Source: CAZKBP01 sp964551015 (GTDB lineage Bacteria; Bacteroidota; Bacteroidia; Cytophagales; Microscillaceae). Taken from it: a stretch of DNA of 64,000 nucleotides. The notes beneath the pieces are model-generated. The model did no database searches and was not told where the DNA came from. It was given only the letters and a program-made list of their open reading frames with translations. Shown here in pieces: positions 51,114 through 59,268 of the stretch (its first letter is position 1; every line of letters starts with the position of its first letter). The position numbers were made by a program, and so were the translations under genes. The DNA lies in assembly GCA_964551015.1 (NCBI GenBank), contig CAZKBP010000003.1:62001-126000 (forward strand), in the 5' to 3' direction.

Positions 51114-53333
51114 TTAAAGTTTAATCCCCATCACTAACACATCGTCAGTCTGAGAATTCTCCCCTTTCCAAGTTCTAAATTCTTTTTCTAGGGCTTGACA
51201 TTGCTCAGACAAGGGTAAGGAGCTAATTTCTAAAAGGAAGTCTTTGTATCTTGTTTTCATGTATTTTTTTCGGTTTTTTACTTCGCCTCCAAATTGATCC
51301 TGAAAGCCATCCGACTGTAAGTAAAAAACCTCTCCTCCTTCTATTTCTATTTCGTGAGATTTAAACTGATGGTTTTTCTTAAATTTAGTACTACCAATCG
51401 GGATATTTGTTCCTTTAATCTGATGTAGGACGTTATTTTTGACGTAATAAAGAGGGTTTTTAGCTCCAGCAAATATCACTTTCTGGGTGTAGCGATTGAT
51501 ATTAATCAAAGTCATATCCATTCCGTCGTGGCTGGTATCTCGTTCTTGTTGATGGAGGGTTTCTTGCACCTTGGCATCCAGCAGCGTCAGAATCTCAGAT
51601 GGCTCTGTGATATAATTTTCATTGACAATTTGGTTCAACAAAGAATTGCCCAACATAGTCATAAATGCCCCCGGTACGCCGTGCCCCGTGCAATCAACCG
51701 CCGCGATGATGGTTTCAGCCCCCTTATGGCTATACCAATAAAAATCTCCACTCACGATATCACGTGGTGCGAAGAAGATAAAGCCATCATTAACATGGCG
51801 CATGATCTCCTGTGGCTTGTCCAAGATCGCGTTTTGGATTCGTTCAGCACTATAAATACTGGATCTGATTTGATTATAAGTCCGCTCCAGTTCTTTGGTT
51901 TTTTGGCTTAGCGAATCTCTCTGTACCTTGATCTCTTCGTTTTGCTGATGTATTTCTTCTACCTTTTCGGCGAGTTGATCTTTGGTAATTTCTATTTCGC
52001 TTTTTTGCTTTTTAATAACACGATTGTAAAGGAAGAAGGTCGTGGCGAGAATGAGTAAAAGCACGATGATCGTGGAGAGAATGATTAGGTTGTCTCGAAA
52101 GCGAGATTCGGCTCTTTCCTTTTCTTCTTGAATTTGCTGTTTCTCAGATTCTACTTCCTTGACTTTTTGTTCGGCAACGAGCCGGAGTGAATCTTTTTGA
52201 AAGATGATAGATTCTAAGGCACTTAATTCCAAACGGGACTCCTGCCGTAACTGCTCGAAGAGAGAGTCATTTTCGTGGAAAGTCTGTGTGAGTTCGCTGA
52301 CATAGCCATGTAAGGCGTTTCTTTGCTGAGGGGTAAAATTAGCCTTATTGAGTAGGCGATTGCTCAATTGGCGAAGTTCTCTTTGAAAACGTGCCGAACG
52401 GGTAATCTGCTCCTCGCGATCTTCGCGTAACTCCTCCGTGATTTTATTGATATCATCCTGTATACTAGGCTGATTAGCATTGGGCAATGGAACTTTTACA
52501 GGAGATTGAGTCGCCTTAGTCCCTTGCTCTTCTACTTGGAAGGTAAAACGGTTTTCTCCTTCTTTGAAATCTGATTGGAGAATACGATAACCTTGCACTT
52601 GTACGGCACTATCACCACTCAAAACCTCCGGAGAAATCTTAAGATCTCCTTGGCCATTGGCCCGATAGCTTTGTCCACTGATACGAAGACTGGCGTTAGG
52701 TACAGGTTGACCCTGACGATTTCTGACAGAGATAAGATAAGTGCTGGGCTGAGGAGAAGTAGAGCTGGGTTCCAACCTGATGATAACCGAGGTAGCATTT
52801 TGTTTGAACATCACCTGACCGGGTGGGATAGGATTCCCATTTACTTGAAAATGGCTATTACTTCCTACCTGTGTCTGTGGTGAAAGTTGGATTTCAAATC
52901 TTCCATTTGCATCGGTTACCACAGGTTTTTGATCATTCTGCCCCAAGAGTACGATCTTATTGTTGGCTAATGCCTGTTTATCATGATGAACCAACACCCC
53001 CCGAAGAATAGTAGCAGGCTGCATCAAAATGACCAGTCTGGGACTTGTCTTAATTTCTTTGATTTTTAGATTTCTACGTCGAGGATCATAGATTCGGATA
53101 TCACTAACTTGCAAGGGGCGATTAGGTTGTGCGAGTTCAAATTTGAAGCGACCGTTGTAATCAGTGGTGGTTACTGTACTACCACGAACCGAAATCTGAA
53201 GATTTGACACGGGTTTGTTAGCTTCATCGACAATCGTTCCAAAAGTAGACTTTTGTGCCAGAAGCAACATGGGACTCATTAGGACGAGCCACGCGAAGAG
53301 CAATATGCTGGATTTGGTGCTTATTTTCATCAC
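51114..53333 (-). CDS. CarboxypepD_reg / SpoIIE-type PP2C phosphatase (third of three)
   Basis: A 739-residue protein: signal peptide to about residue 27 (PMLLLAQ), carboxypeptidase-regulatory-like repeats (TFGTIVDEANKPVSNLQISVRG; ILRGVLVHHDKQALANNKIVLLG; YLISVRNRQGQPVPNASLRISG), a long helical segment (about 285-410), one membrane helix (about 416-438, LIILSTIIVLLLILATTFFLY), a coiled coil, and a complete SpoIIE PP2C domain (GDFYWYS, DCTGHGVPGAFMTMLG, SDGFQDQFGG, DDVLVMGIKL). It is a paralogue of the protein at 46533 with the same layout. Its promoter at 53391-53423 is excellent and may serve all three phosphatase genes, which point the same way, although gaps of 204 and 285 bp argue for internal promoters too. 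Confidence 0.92.
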   Translation of the reverse strand: MMKISTKSSILLFAWLVLMSPMLLLAQKSTFGTIVDEANKPVSNLQISVRGSTVTTTDYNGRFKFELAQPNRPLQVSDIRIYDPRRRNLKIKEIKTSPRLVILMQPATILRGVLVHHDKQALANNKIVLLGQNDQKPVVTDANGRFEIQLSPQTQVGSNSHFQVNGNPIPPGQVMFKQNATSVIIRLEPSSTSPQPSTYLISVRNRQGQPVPNASLRISGQSYRANGQGDLKISPEVLSGDSAVQVQGYRILQSDFKEGENRFTFQVEEQGTKATQSPVKVPLPNANQPSIQDDINKITEELREDREEQITRSARFQRELRQLSNRLLNKANFTPQQRNALHGYVSELTQTFHENDSLFEQLRQESRLELSALESIIFQKDSLRLVAEQKVKEVESEKQQIQEEKERAESRFRDNLIILSTIIVLLLILATTFFLYNRVIKKQKSEIEITKDQLAEKVEEIHQQNEEIKVQRDSLSQKTKELERTYNQIRSSIYSAERIQNAILDKPQEIMRHVNDGFIFFAPRDIVSGDFYWYSHKGAETIIAAVDCTGHGVPGAFMTMLGNSLLNQIVNENYITEPSEILTLLDAKVQETLHQQERDTSHDGMDMTLININRYTQKVIFAGAKNPLYYVKNNVLHQIKGTNIPIGSTKFKKNHQFKSHEIEIEGGEVFYLQSDGFQDQFGGEVKNRKKYMKTRYKDFLLEISSLPLSEQCQALEKEFRTWKGENSQTDDVLVMGIKL

Positions 53334-53390
53334 GGAAGAAAAGAGGCATTAATCTGCCAAGTATTAGTCAAACTGTTACTATTATCATAC

Positions 53391-53423
53391 CAAAACTACG
53401 CCAAAGCATAAATTATCTCCAAA
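53391..53423 (-). promoter_or_regulatory. Promoter TTTG-N21-TAGTTTTG of the third phosphatase gene
   Basis: On the minus strand TTTG is followed after 21 nt by TAGTTTTG, matching both Bacteroidota promoter elements at the proper distance, 58 nt before the ATG at 53333. Confidence 0.75.
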
Positions 53424-53552
53424 GAAGGATGGAAGCCACTCAGCAGCAGTGAGGAGAAGGCGAGGGAAATTGTACAAGAAGTGCTGTCCAAAAAAGGGAA
53501 TTTAGTTCTAAAATGGGAGCCGAAAGGCCGACAACTCTTCCATTATAAATAA
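53412..53552 (+). pseudogene. Probable gene relic, 46 codons with no start
   Basis: A plus-strand frame, open from a stop at 53409 to TAA at 53550, reads like the C-terminus of a protein (EEKAREIVQEVLSKKG, then LVLKWEPKGRQLFHYK) but has no ATG, GTG or TTG near its front. It is best seen as a remnant of a lost gene. I cannot assign a family. Confidence 0.35.
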
Positions 53553-53611
53553 CATCCAGTAAGATCATGCCCCGTCCGAGATAAACTTTCTTACATTTAT
53601 AGAGAGAAAAT

Positions 53612-53654
53612 TTCGATTATAAATCGAATTTATTAACTTACAATAAGAAGTTAA
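53612..53654. promoter_or_regulatory. Two adjacent inverted repeats upstream of the MoxR gene
   Basis: TTCGATT-ATA-AATCGAA (53612-53628) and TTAACTT-N8-AAGTTAA (53633-53654) are both perfect 7-bp dyads, 5 bp apart. The second has the 22-bp overall size of a typical dimer operator. They fall in the 524-bp gap between divergent genes. Confidence 0.45.
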
Positions 53655-53782
53655 TCTATCAGTTGAGTTGTTCTTTTTTGAAAAACATCACGAAGCTTCA
53701 AATCAGCTCAATTAGCAAAGCAGAGACACCTGACCATCATTGGATTTATTAAATTCTAATTTTTTACACTACCCAAACTACT

Positions 53783-53803
53783 TTGAGGGGTATATACCCT
53801 CAA
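53783..53803. promoter_or_regulatory. Inverted repeat TTGAGGG-N7-CCCTCAA before the MoxR gene
   Basis: A perfect 7-bp dyad with a 7-bp spacer, whose centre holds GGTATATACC, 54 bp before ATG 53858. It is well placed as an operator of the MoxR/fusion gene pair. Confidence 0.5.
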
Positions 53804-53857
53804 GGTGGTGGAGTTCGTAAGCCAAGCCGATTTAAAATTAATCATTCTCTTGCCCAT

Positions 53858-54826
53858 ATGAGTATCTTTGGGATTGCTACTTCTGATTTGATTCAGCCCA
53901 GATATGAGGCTAATCCTGCGCATTACACTCCTAGTGAGGAACTTAGCATGGCGGTCAAAGTGGCCATCAAGCTCAAACAACCGCTTTTATTAACTGGAGA
54001 ACCTGGCACTGGAAAAACCCAGTTGGCTTATGCCATTGCTTATGATTTGCACCGACATCATCCAGATTTTCTAGCAGACCCTTTAGTATTTCACACCAAA
54101 ACTACCTCTCAGGCCAGCGATCTTTTCTATACCTATGATGCAGTGCGGCATTTTCACGATGCGAATATCAAGAAAATAGAAGAAAAAGCATTAAATCCTA
54201 TTTCCGACTACATTCAGTTACAAGCTCTAGGTCAGGCCATTGCCATGAGTAATCCCCGTGAAGTAATTCGGGGAGATTATGTCCCCAAGGCACTATCGGG
54301 AGCGAAGAGTTCTGTGGTACTTATTGATGAAATTGACAAGGCTCCCCGAGATTTTCCCAATGATATTCTCCACGAAATAGAAAATTTTGAATTTGAGATT
54401 CAAGAAGCGGATCATTATCGGATTCGCAGAGGAGAAGAAAAGCAAATCATTGTCATTATGACCAGTAATTCTGAGAAAAATCTCCCCGATGCTTTTCTGC
54501 GACGCTGTGTTTTTTTTCATATTCCTTTTCCTGACGAGAGGCAACTGTTGGAAATCGTGCGCAAGCAGCCCTGGAACGATGTGCGCTATGCCAGTGAAGA
54601 ACTGATCGCGCATTTTCTCGAGATTCGGGAACTGATTAAAAAGAAAAAGCCTGCTACCTCCGAGCTACTCACTTGGCTGAGAATTTTAGAATTAGAAGGT
54701 TTTTTAGAAGAAGGCTTTTCGTGGCAGGAACTCAAAAGCCGAAAGCAAGAAGTGCTGCGTTACAGCTATTCGGTATTAGCCAAAACCAGTGAAGATTTGA
54801 TGACAATTAAACATAAACTCTATTAA
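53858..54826 (+). CDS. MoxR-family AAA+ ATPase
   Basis: With ATG 53858 (MSIFGIATSDL) the protein has 322 residues; upstream codons are unlikely coding and overlap the dyad at 53783. Walker A GEPGTGKTQ (about 45-53), Walker B VVLIDEIDKAP (about 152-162), sensor 1 in VIMTSNSEKNLPDAFLRRC (with the Arg finger, about 203-221), and the helical lid. MoxR ATPases act as chaperones for vWA-domain partners, inserting metals or remodelling complexes. The next gene, 75 bp downstream on the same strand, encodes the large CoxE/vWA-like membrane protein that should be the partner. The substrate is unknown. Confidence 0.9.
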   Translation: MSIFGIATSDLIQPRYEANPAHYTPSEELSMAVKVAIKLKQPLLLTGEPGTGKTQLAYAIAYDLHRHHPDFLADPLVFHTKTTSQASDLFYTYDAVRHFHDANIKKIEEKALNPISDYIQLQALGQAIAMSNPREVIRGDYVPKALSGAKSSVVLIDEIDKAPRDFPNDILHEIENFEFEIQEADHYRIRRGEEKQIIVIMTSNSEKNLPDAFLRRCVFFHIPFPDERQLLEIVRKQPWNDVRYASEELIAHFLEIRELIKKKKPATSELLTWLRILELEGFLEEGFSWQELKSRKQEVLRYSYSVLAKTSEDLMTIKHKLY

Positions 54827-54901
54827 ATTTTTTGCTAAACCCTGATTCCAAGATAGAAAATACTCACTAATCCTAAAAGCAAAGGATAAAGCAATTGCCT
54901 T

Positions 54902-57900
54902 ATGGAAAAAATCAAACTACCCCTCGATAAGCTTCTTCTCAAACTAGAAAAAGAGGGATTTTATCTCGATCACCATACGCGCCTACGCCTGCAAAAGACT
55001 CTCCATGCTTTCGGACCAGAGCTAGCTCAACAGCCCGAGAAATTGAAAGCAGTTCTATCCCCCATTCTAGCCAAGAATCAACTCGAGCAGGAGCGGTTTT
55101 ATCAATGCTTCGATGAATATTATCAGGAAATCATCGCCAGCCCACCAGAGGCAGATAGGGAAACCCTGCCCCAGCGATCTACTTCATTGGGAGACTTATT
55201 GGCTTTGGCCTTATCTATTTTGCTGGTATTTATCGTTTCTTTCTGGACTTCCGAGCCCAAGCCCCAACCTCAAGCTAGCCATGAAGACAAATCGCTGGAT
55301 TCACTCGAACTAGCACCCAAACCCCAGCCTGTGCCGCTTGCTCCCAGCGATTCTCATCAGGAAGCAGTTCAAAATCAGGAAATCAAAATCGAGCTGAATA
55401 AATTTGCTCGGGCTGGAGAAACTTTGAAAATCTATAACAAAACGCTTCACCGCGAACAATGGGATTTTATATGGAACTTTGGGACAAGCTCCAAAAGAGA
55501 TGTCAATTTAACCAACAATGCCTCTACCGTAGAACATACTTATTTCAAAGCTGGAACCTACCATATCCAACTCACCGCGCGTCATAAGCATACGCACGAA
55601 GAAAAAATTATTACCCAGCGCGTGTATGTGGATTATGATGGCAAACCGATTCTCGCCATCGAGCCACAAAAAGTCTACGCGGGCGATACGGTGATATTTA
55701 GTGATTATTCGCCATTTGCCGAAGAATCTTTCCTCACGATTCACGGGGAACCTTATCCGACTACGGTTCAATTTCTAGGAGCGCATCGGAGCTATCAATA
55801 TGTTTACGAGCAACCTGGTTATTATGCTGTTGAGCTAAAAGTCTTCCAAAAGGGTGAGGTATTGCGTCGTCGTGCCTCCATTGAGGTATTAGATAAGAAA
55901 ACGACCCCTCCTCTGGTGATTAATACCACCCAAGAGGCGAGCCAAGACCAGTTACTTTCGTCCGCAGAGCAGGAAGCGTTGGAAGAAGTTCAGAACAATA
56001 CGTATAGGTTTTTCACGGCACGTTTTTATCTGTTTTGTCTGGGCACTTTCGTGCTAATTTGGGGGCTGATAGAATTAGCACTGCAGGTTTATCGGAGAGG
56101 CTCGAGAAGCAATCCCGTGGCGATTTCAAGTGCTAATCACTTGGCGAGTTTATCGCAGTTTCCGAAGGAAAGCCCTTTTTTGGTGGATAAATCTATCTAC
56201 ACGGCCGCCCAAGCATTGAAAAAACGAAAAATTACTACTACTTCCAAGCTGAATATGAAGGCCAGTATTCGAGCCACCTCTCAAAAAGGTGGGCTTCCGC
56301 AGTTGTTATTCGCGCATCAACCACAAAGTCGTGAATATCTTATTTTGATAGATCGCTCGGTGCGTCATCGTCAGCAAACGCGCTGGTTTGAGCATTTGAT
56401 TGATCTTCTAAAAAAAGAAGAAGTAGCGATTGAGAAATATTATTTTGAGCGGCTACCAAATGTATGGTATACCTCTCCTACTTCAGAAGGCAGGGCGGCC
56501 GATACCTTGATGGGGCAATATCAGCACCATACGCTCTTGATCTTTGCCGAGGGAGAAGCTTGGGTCAATGCCGATTCCAGTCAGTGGCAGGAGTGGGCAA
56601 AAAATTTTCTGGAACATTGGCCAGAGAAGGTCTGGATGAGTCCAAAGTTGCTGACCGAATGGGGAACAACCGAAAGAGTTTTAGAAAGCCTCTGTCCGCT
56701 CTTACCGGCACACGAAGCCGGACAATCACTACTTGTGGAGGCACTGACCGAGTCTCAGCCCAGAAACTTTTGGGAATTGAAAGAAAACTTGGAAAAAGCA
56801 CTACAGGGAGAGGCAATGGGTTCTATTGATTCCGATAGAAAAGAACTCACGAAAGCTCATACAGCTGCAAATACCTCCTTTGATCTTGAGCAATTAACCT
56901 ATTATCTAGAAGATACGAACAAGCCTTTTACCACCAATCAAGCAATTTACCTAGAAAAATCGCCTCTTGTAGCTTGGGTTTGTGCCTTGGCCGTTTATCC
57001 TTATCCTAATTGGACAATGACCGTCGAGATTGGTCAAAAAATACAAGCCAAATTAGGTCTTAAAGTCTTGGTCAACTCCGAAAACCTACTGAAACTAAGC
57101 AGTCTTCCTTGGTTCAATGAACCACGTCTGCCTGAACACATTGAACAAGCACTACTCCGAGAACTCAGCCAGATGCCCCCAGAAATTGAGCAGGCCGCCC
57201 GCGAAGCCGTGTTGGAAGTGATCGAGAGAGAAGAAAAGAAAGCCGAGAAAAACACTTCGCAAAGTCGGCATTGGCAAGTACAAAGAACCATTCAAGAAGC
57301 CCTGCTCGACCCAGTAGACCGACAAGCTTGGCGCAAATTGCGAAAGTGGTCTGATTTGAAATGGATTGACAGTGAAGTCTTGAACCGAAGTATTCAAGAG
57401 CGCTTCCGCTGGCGGTATTATCTGCCTTGGCTGCGCTTGGCCGTGGGGCTTTTGGTGGGTTTTGCCCTGCTACCGCAAAGTCCAGAAAATACCGTATTTG
57501 CCGATTCTTGGTCGCAAACCTTAGGACTGATTGAGCTAGAGATAGACGAAACCCCCACCCCACAAGCCGCCAAAATCATCGAGTATGATGCCAACTATAA
57601 AATTCATACCCTCGATCCAATCCGTGTGCAGACCCAGGAGGAGAAAGAAATCGTGGGTTTAGTATACGAAACGCCCATGACTCTGGATGAGGGCGGAGGC
57701 TTGGTTGCTTCTTTATTTTCCAAGGTTGAGCAGCACGAGGGGGTATGGACATTTTGGTTAGCTCCGGGCACCTATTTTCACGATCATCCCGCTTTTTTTC
57801 AAGGAAGGGGAAGGGAGATCAACGCACAAGACTTTAAATACTCTTTCAAAAGGCTAATAGAGGCAAAAATAGACGATCCCAAAGTACAAAGATTGCAAGG

Positions 57901-58306
57901 GCTTCTGCACGATTTTGAGTATGCTTTTATCTTACATCACGAACAAGCTTTTAAAATGCAATTTGCAGAAAATATTTCCAAAGAGGAGATGATGGAGTTA
58001 TTTTCACTTCCTCAAACCTCGGTTGTGGCTTCGGAAGTAGTAGATTGGCACAAAGCTGACTTCTCCAAATACGCCGTAGGTACAGGCGATTATAAACTGG
58101 ATTTTTGGCAGAGAGATTATCACCAGCGCTACGTGCTCGTGAAAAAAGAAGAAAGTTCTGAAGAGCTTCGTGAGATTGCATGCGGATTTTCTGAGGGCCA
58201 AACCCATTCTTATTCAGGCTGGGTATTTTACTTGATGTTTTGGGGAGGAATATTGGCGATAGGTGCTTTATTTCTTGTCTTCACTAGGGCAATTTCAGCA
58301 TTTTAA
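54902..58306 (+). CDS. Membrane fusion protein: CoxE-like N-terminus, PKD pair, degenerate vWA-like region, truncated SBP5-like region
   Basis: A 1134-residue protein with four membrane helices. (1) Residues 1-85: helical segment (LPLDKLLLKLEKEGF ... FYQCFDEYYQEII) like the N-terminus of CoxE/vWA partners of MoxR. (2) TM1 about 97-116. (3) About 160-336: two PKD-like sandwiches (WDFIWNFGTSSKRD ... YFKAGTYHIQLTARH; then YEQPGYYAVELKVF), so periplasmic. (4) TM2 about 370-398. (5) About 476-615: a vWA-like Rossmann section opening EYLILIDRSVRH, where the MIDAS DxSxS is reduced to DxS; then a helical middle to about 835. (6) TM3 about 838-860. (7) About 930-1090: SBP family 5-like section (FWLAPGTYFHD, DFKYSFKRL, YAVGTGDYKL), only one lobe long. 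(8) TM4 about 1105-1131. I infer a signal-transducing protein reading two periplasmic inputs; effector unknown. Confidence 0.7.
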   Translation: MEKIKLPLDKLLLKLEKEGFYLDHHTRLRLQKTLHAFGPELAQQPEKLKAVLSPILAKNQLEQERFYQCFDEYYQEIIASPPEADRETLPQRSTSLGDLLALALSILLVFIVSFWTSEPKPQPQASHEDKSLDSLELAPKPQPVPLAPSDSHQEAVQNQEIKIELNKFARAGETLKIYNKTLHREQWDFIWNFGTSSKRDVNLTNNASTVEHTYFKAGTYHIQLTARHKHTHEEKIITQRVYVDYDGKPILAIEPQKVYAGDTVIFSDYSPFAEESFLTIHGEPYPTTVQFLGAHRSYQYVYEQPGYYAVELKVFQKGEVLRRRASIEVLDKKTTPPLVINTTQEASQDQLLSSAEQEALEEVQNNTYRFFTARFYLFCLGTFVLIWGLIELALQVYRRGSRSNPVAISSANHLASLSQFPKESPFLVDKSIYTAAQALKKRKITTTSKLNMKASIRATSQKGGLPQLLFAHQPQSREYLILIDRSVRHRQQTRWFEHLIDLLKKEEVAIEKYYFERLPNVWYTSPTSEGRAADTLMGQYQHHTLLIFAEGEAWVNADSSQWQEWAKNFLEHWPEKVWMSPKLLTEWGTTERVLESLCPLLPAHEAGQSLLVEALTESQPRNFWELKENLEKALQGEAMGSIDSDRKELTKAHTAANTSFDLEQLTYYLEDTNKPFTTNQAIYLEKSPLVAWVCALAVYPYPNWTMTVEIGQKIQAKLGLKVLVNSENLLKLSSLPWFNEPRLPEHIEQALLRELSQMPPEIEQAAREAVLEVIEREEKKAEKNTSQSRHWQVQRTIQEALLDPVDRQAWRKLRKWSDLKWIDSEVLNRSIQERFRWRYYLPWLRLAVGLLVGFALLPQSPENTVFADSWSQTLGLIELEIDETPTPQAAKIIEYDANYKIHTLDPIRVQTQEEKEIVGLVYETPMTLDEGGGLVASLFSKVEQHEGVWTFWLAPGTYFHDHPAFFQGRGREINAQDFKYSFKRLIEAKIDDPKVQRLQGLLHDFEYAFILHHEQAFKMQFAENISKEEMMELFSLPQTSVVASEVVDWHKADFSKYAVGTGDYKLDFWQRDYHQRYVLVKKEESSEELREIACGFSEGQTHSYSGWVFYLMFWGGILAIGALFLVFTRAISAF

Positions 58307-58411
58307 GCATTCAATTTCAAATTTAACCCCTTGATAAGCCTCTTTGATCAAACCACATCAGAATGGCATATCCATGCACAGAATGGAAGCAGGGACAATT
58401 TGTAAAGTATG

Positions 58412-58457
58412 ACTTGCAACCTTGAATCTGTAACTTGCCACTTGAAACACCTGTAAC
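58412..58457. repeat. Short imperfect tandem repeat (ACTTGCAACCTTGAATCTGTAACTTG type)
   Basis: Units of 8-10 nt built on ACTTG (ACTTGCAAC, CTTGAATCTG, TAACTTGCC, ACTTGAAAC, ACCTGTAAC) directly before the thioesterase start. The pattern resembles that at 32090-32123. Confidence 0.45.
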
Positions 58458-58466
58458 TCCATAAAA

Positions 58467-59006
58467 ATGTCTCTAAAGCAAAAATACGCCCGCGAATCTC
58501 TGGTTACAATGACCGAAATGGTACTCCCCAACGACACCAACACCCTCAACAATCTGATGGGAGGGCGGATGATGCACCTGATGGATATTGCGGGAGCCAT
58601 TTCTGCCCAAAGGCATTCCAATCGGATCGTAGTTACAGCCTCAGTCGACAATGTATCCTTTTCGGAACCCATTTCTCTGGGCGATGTCCTGACGATTAAG
58701 GCGCAAGTAACAAGGGCTTTCAACTCCTCCATGGAAGTACATATCGAGGTTATTGCCGAAAATATTCCCGCCGGAAAGAAAAAATGTACCAATCGAGCAT
58801 TCTTCACCTTCGTAGCCGTAGACCAATCGGGGAACCCGATCACGGTGCCGGAAGTCATTCCCGAAACCGAAGATGAGCAGGAATGGTACGCTGGAGCCTT
58901 ACGTCGCCGACAATTAAGACTCATTCTAGCTAAGCGCATCCAACCCGATGAAGCTACGGAGTTGAAGTCCCTATTTATGGGGGGTGAGCTCCCCAATAAT
59001 ACTTAG
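58467..59006 (+). CDS. Hotdog-fold acyl-CoA thioesterase (YciA/BACH-like)
   Basis: A 179-residue cytosolic enzyme that should hydrolyse acyl-CoAs. Hotdog signatures: LPNDTNTLNNLMGGRMMHLMDIAGAISA (about 12-40; the N and the D are active-site residues), VVTASVDNVSFSEPISLGDVLTIKAQV (about 56-82), and EVHIEVIAEN. An acidic C-terminal extension (about 130-179) goes beyond the single-domain YciA. The gene follows the membrane fusion protein by 160 bp on the same strand and is preceded by a short tandem repeat; nothing links them functionally. Confidence 0.9.
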   Translation: MSLKQKYARESLVTMTEMVLPNDTNTLNNLMGGRMMHLMDIAGAISAQRHSNRIVVTASVDNVSFSEPISLGDVLTIKAQVTRAFNSSMEVHIEVIAENIPAGKKKCTNRAFFTFVAVDQSGNPITVPEVIPETEDEQEWYAGALRRRQLRLILAKRIQPDEATELKSLFMGGELPNNT

Positions 59007-59054
59007 TTTTTAGAGAATTTTGGCAAAAACCTTTTTTTTCGTCGATACCTGTCC

Positions 59055-59062
59055 TAGCTTTG
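59055..59062 (+). promoter_or_regulatory. -7 box (TAGCTTTG) ahead of the DUF3857 genes
   Basis: A TAnnTTTG match with a T-rich region about 20 nt upstream. The leader to ATG 59269 would be about 200 nt; the rest of 59007-59268 is featureless. Confidence 0.35.
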
Positions 59063-59268
59063 TCCTAGCGATTTAAGCAAAAATCTGACATCACCTCATA
59101 ACTTCACAGCATTTTATTCGTAAGCTAGGGTATAAGTAAAGCTTATTCACAGCTACCGTCCCTCAACCGGACTTTTCTTTACATTTCTGTTTTGATCCCA
59201 TCCCGATTTCTTGGTTTGACCAGAGAAGCTGTAACGATATAGTTTCCTACTAACTTTATTAAAACGCT

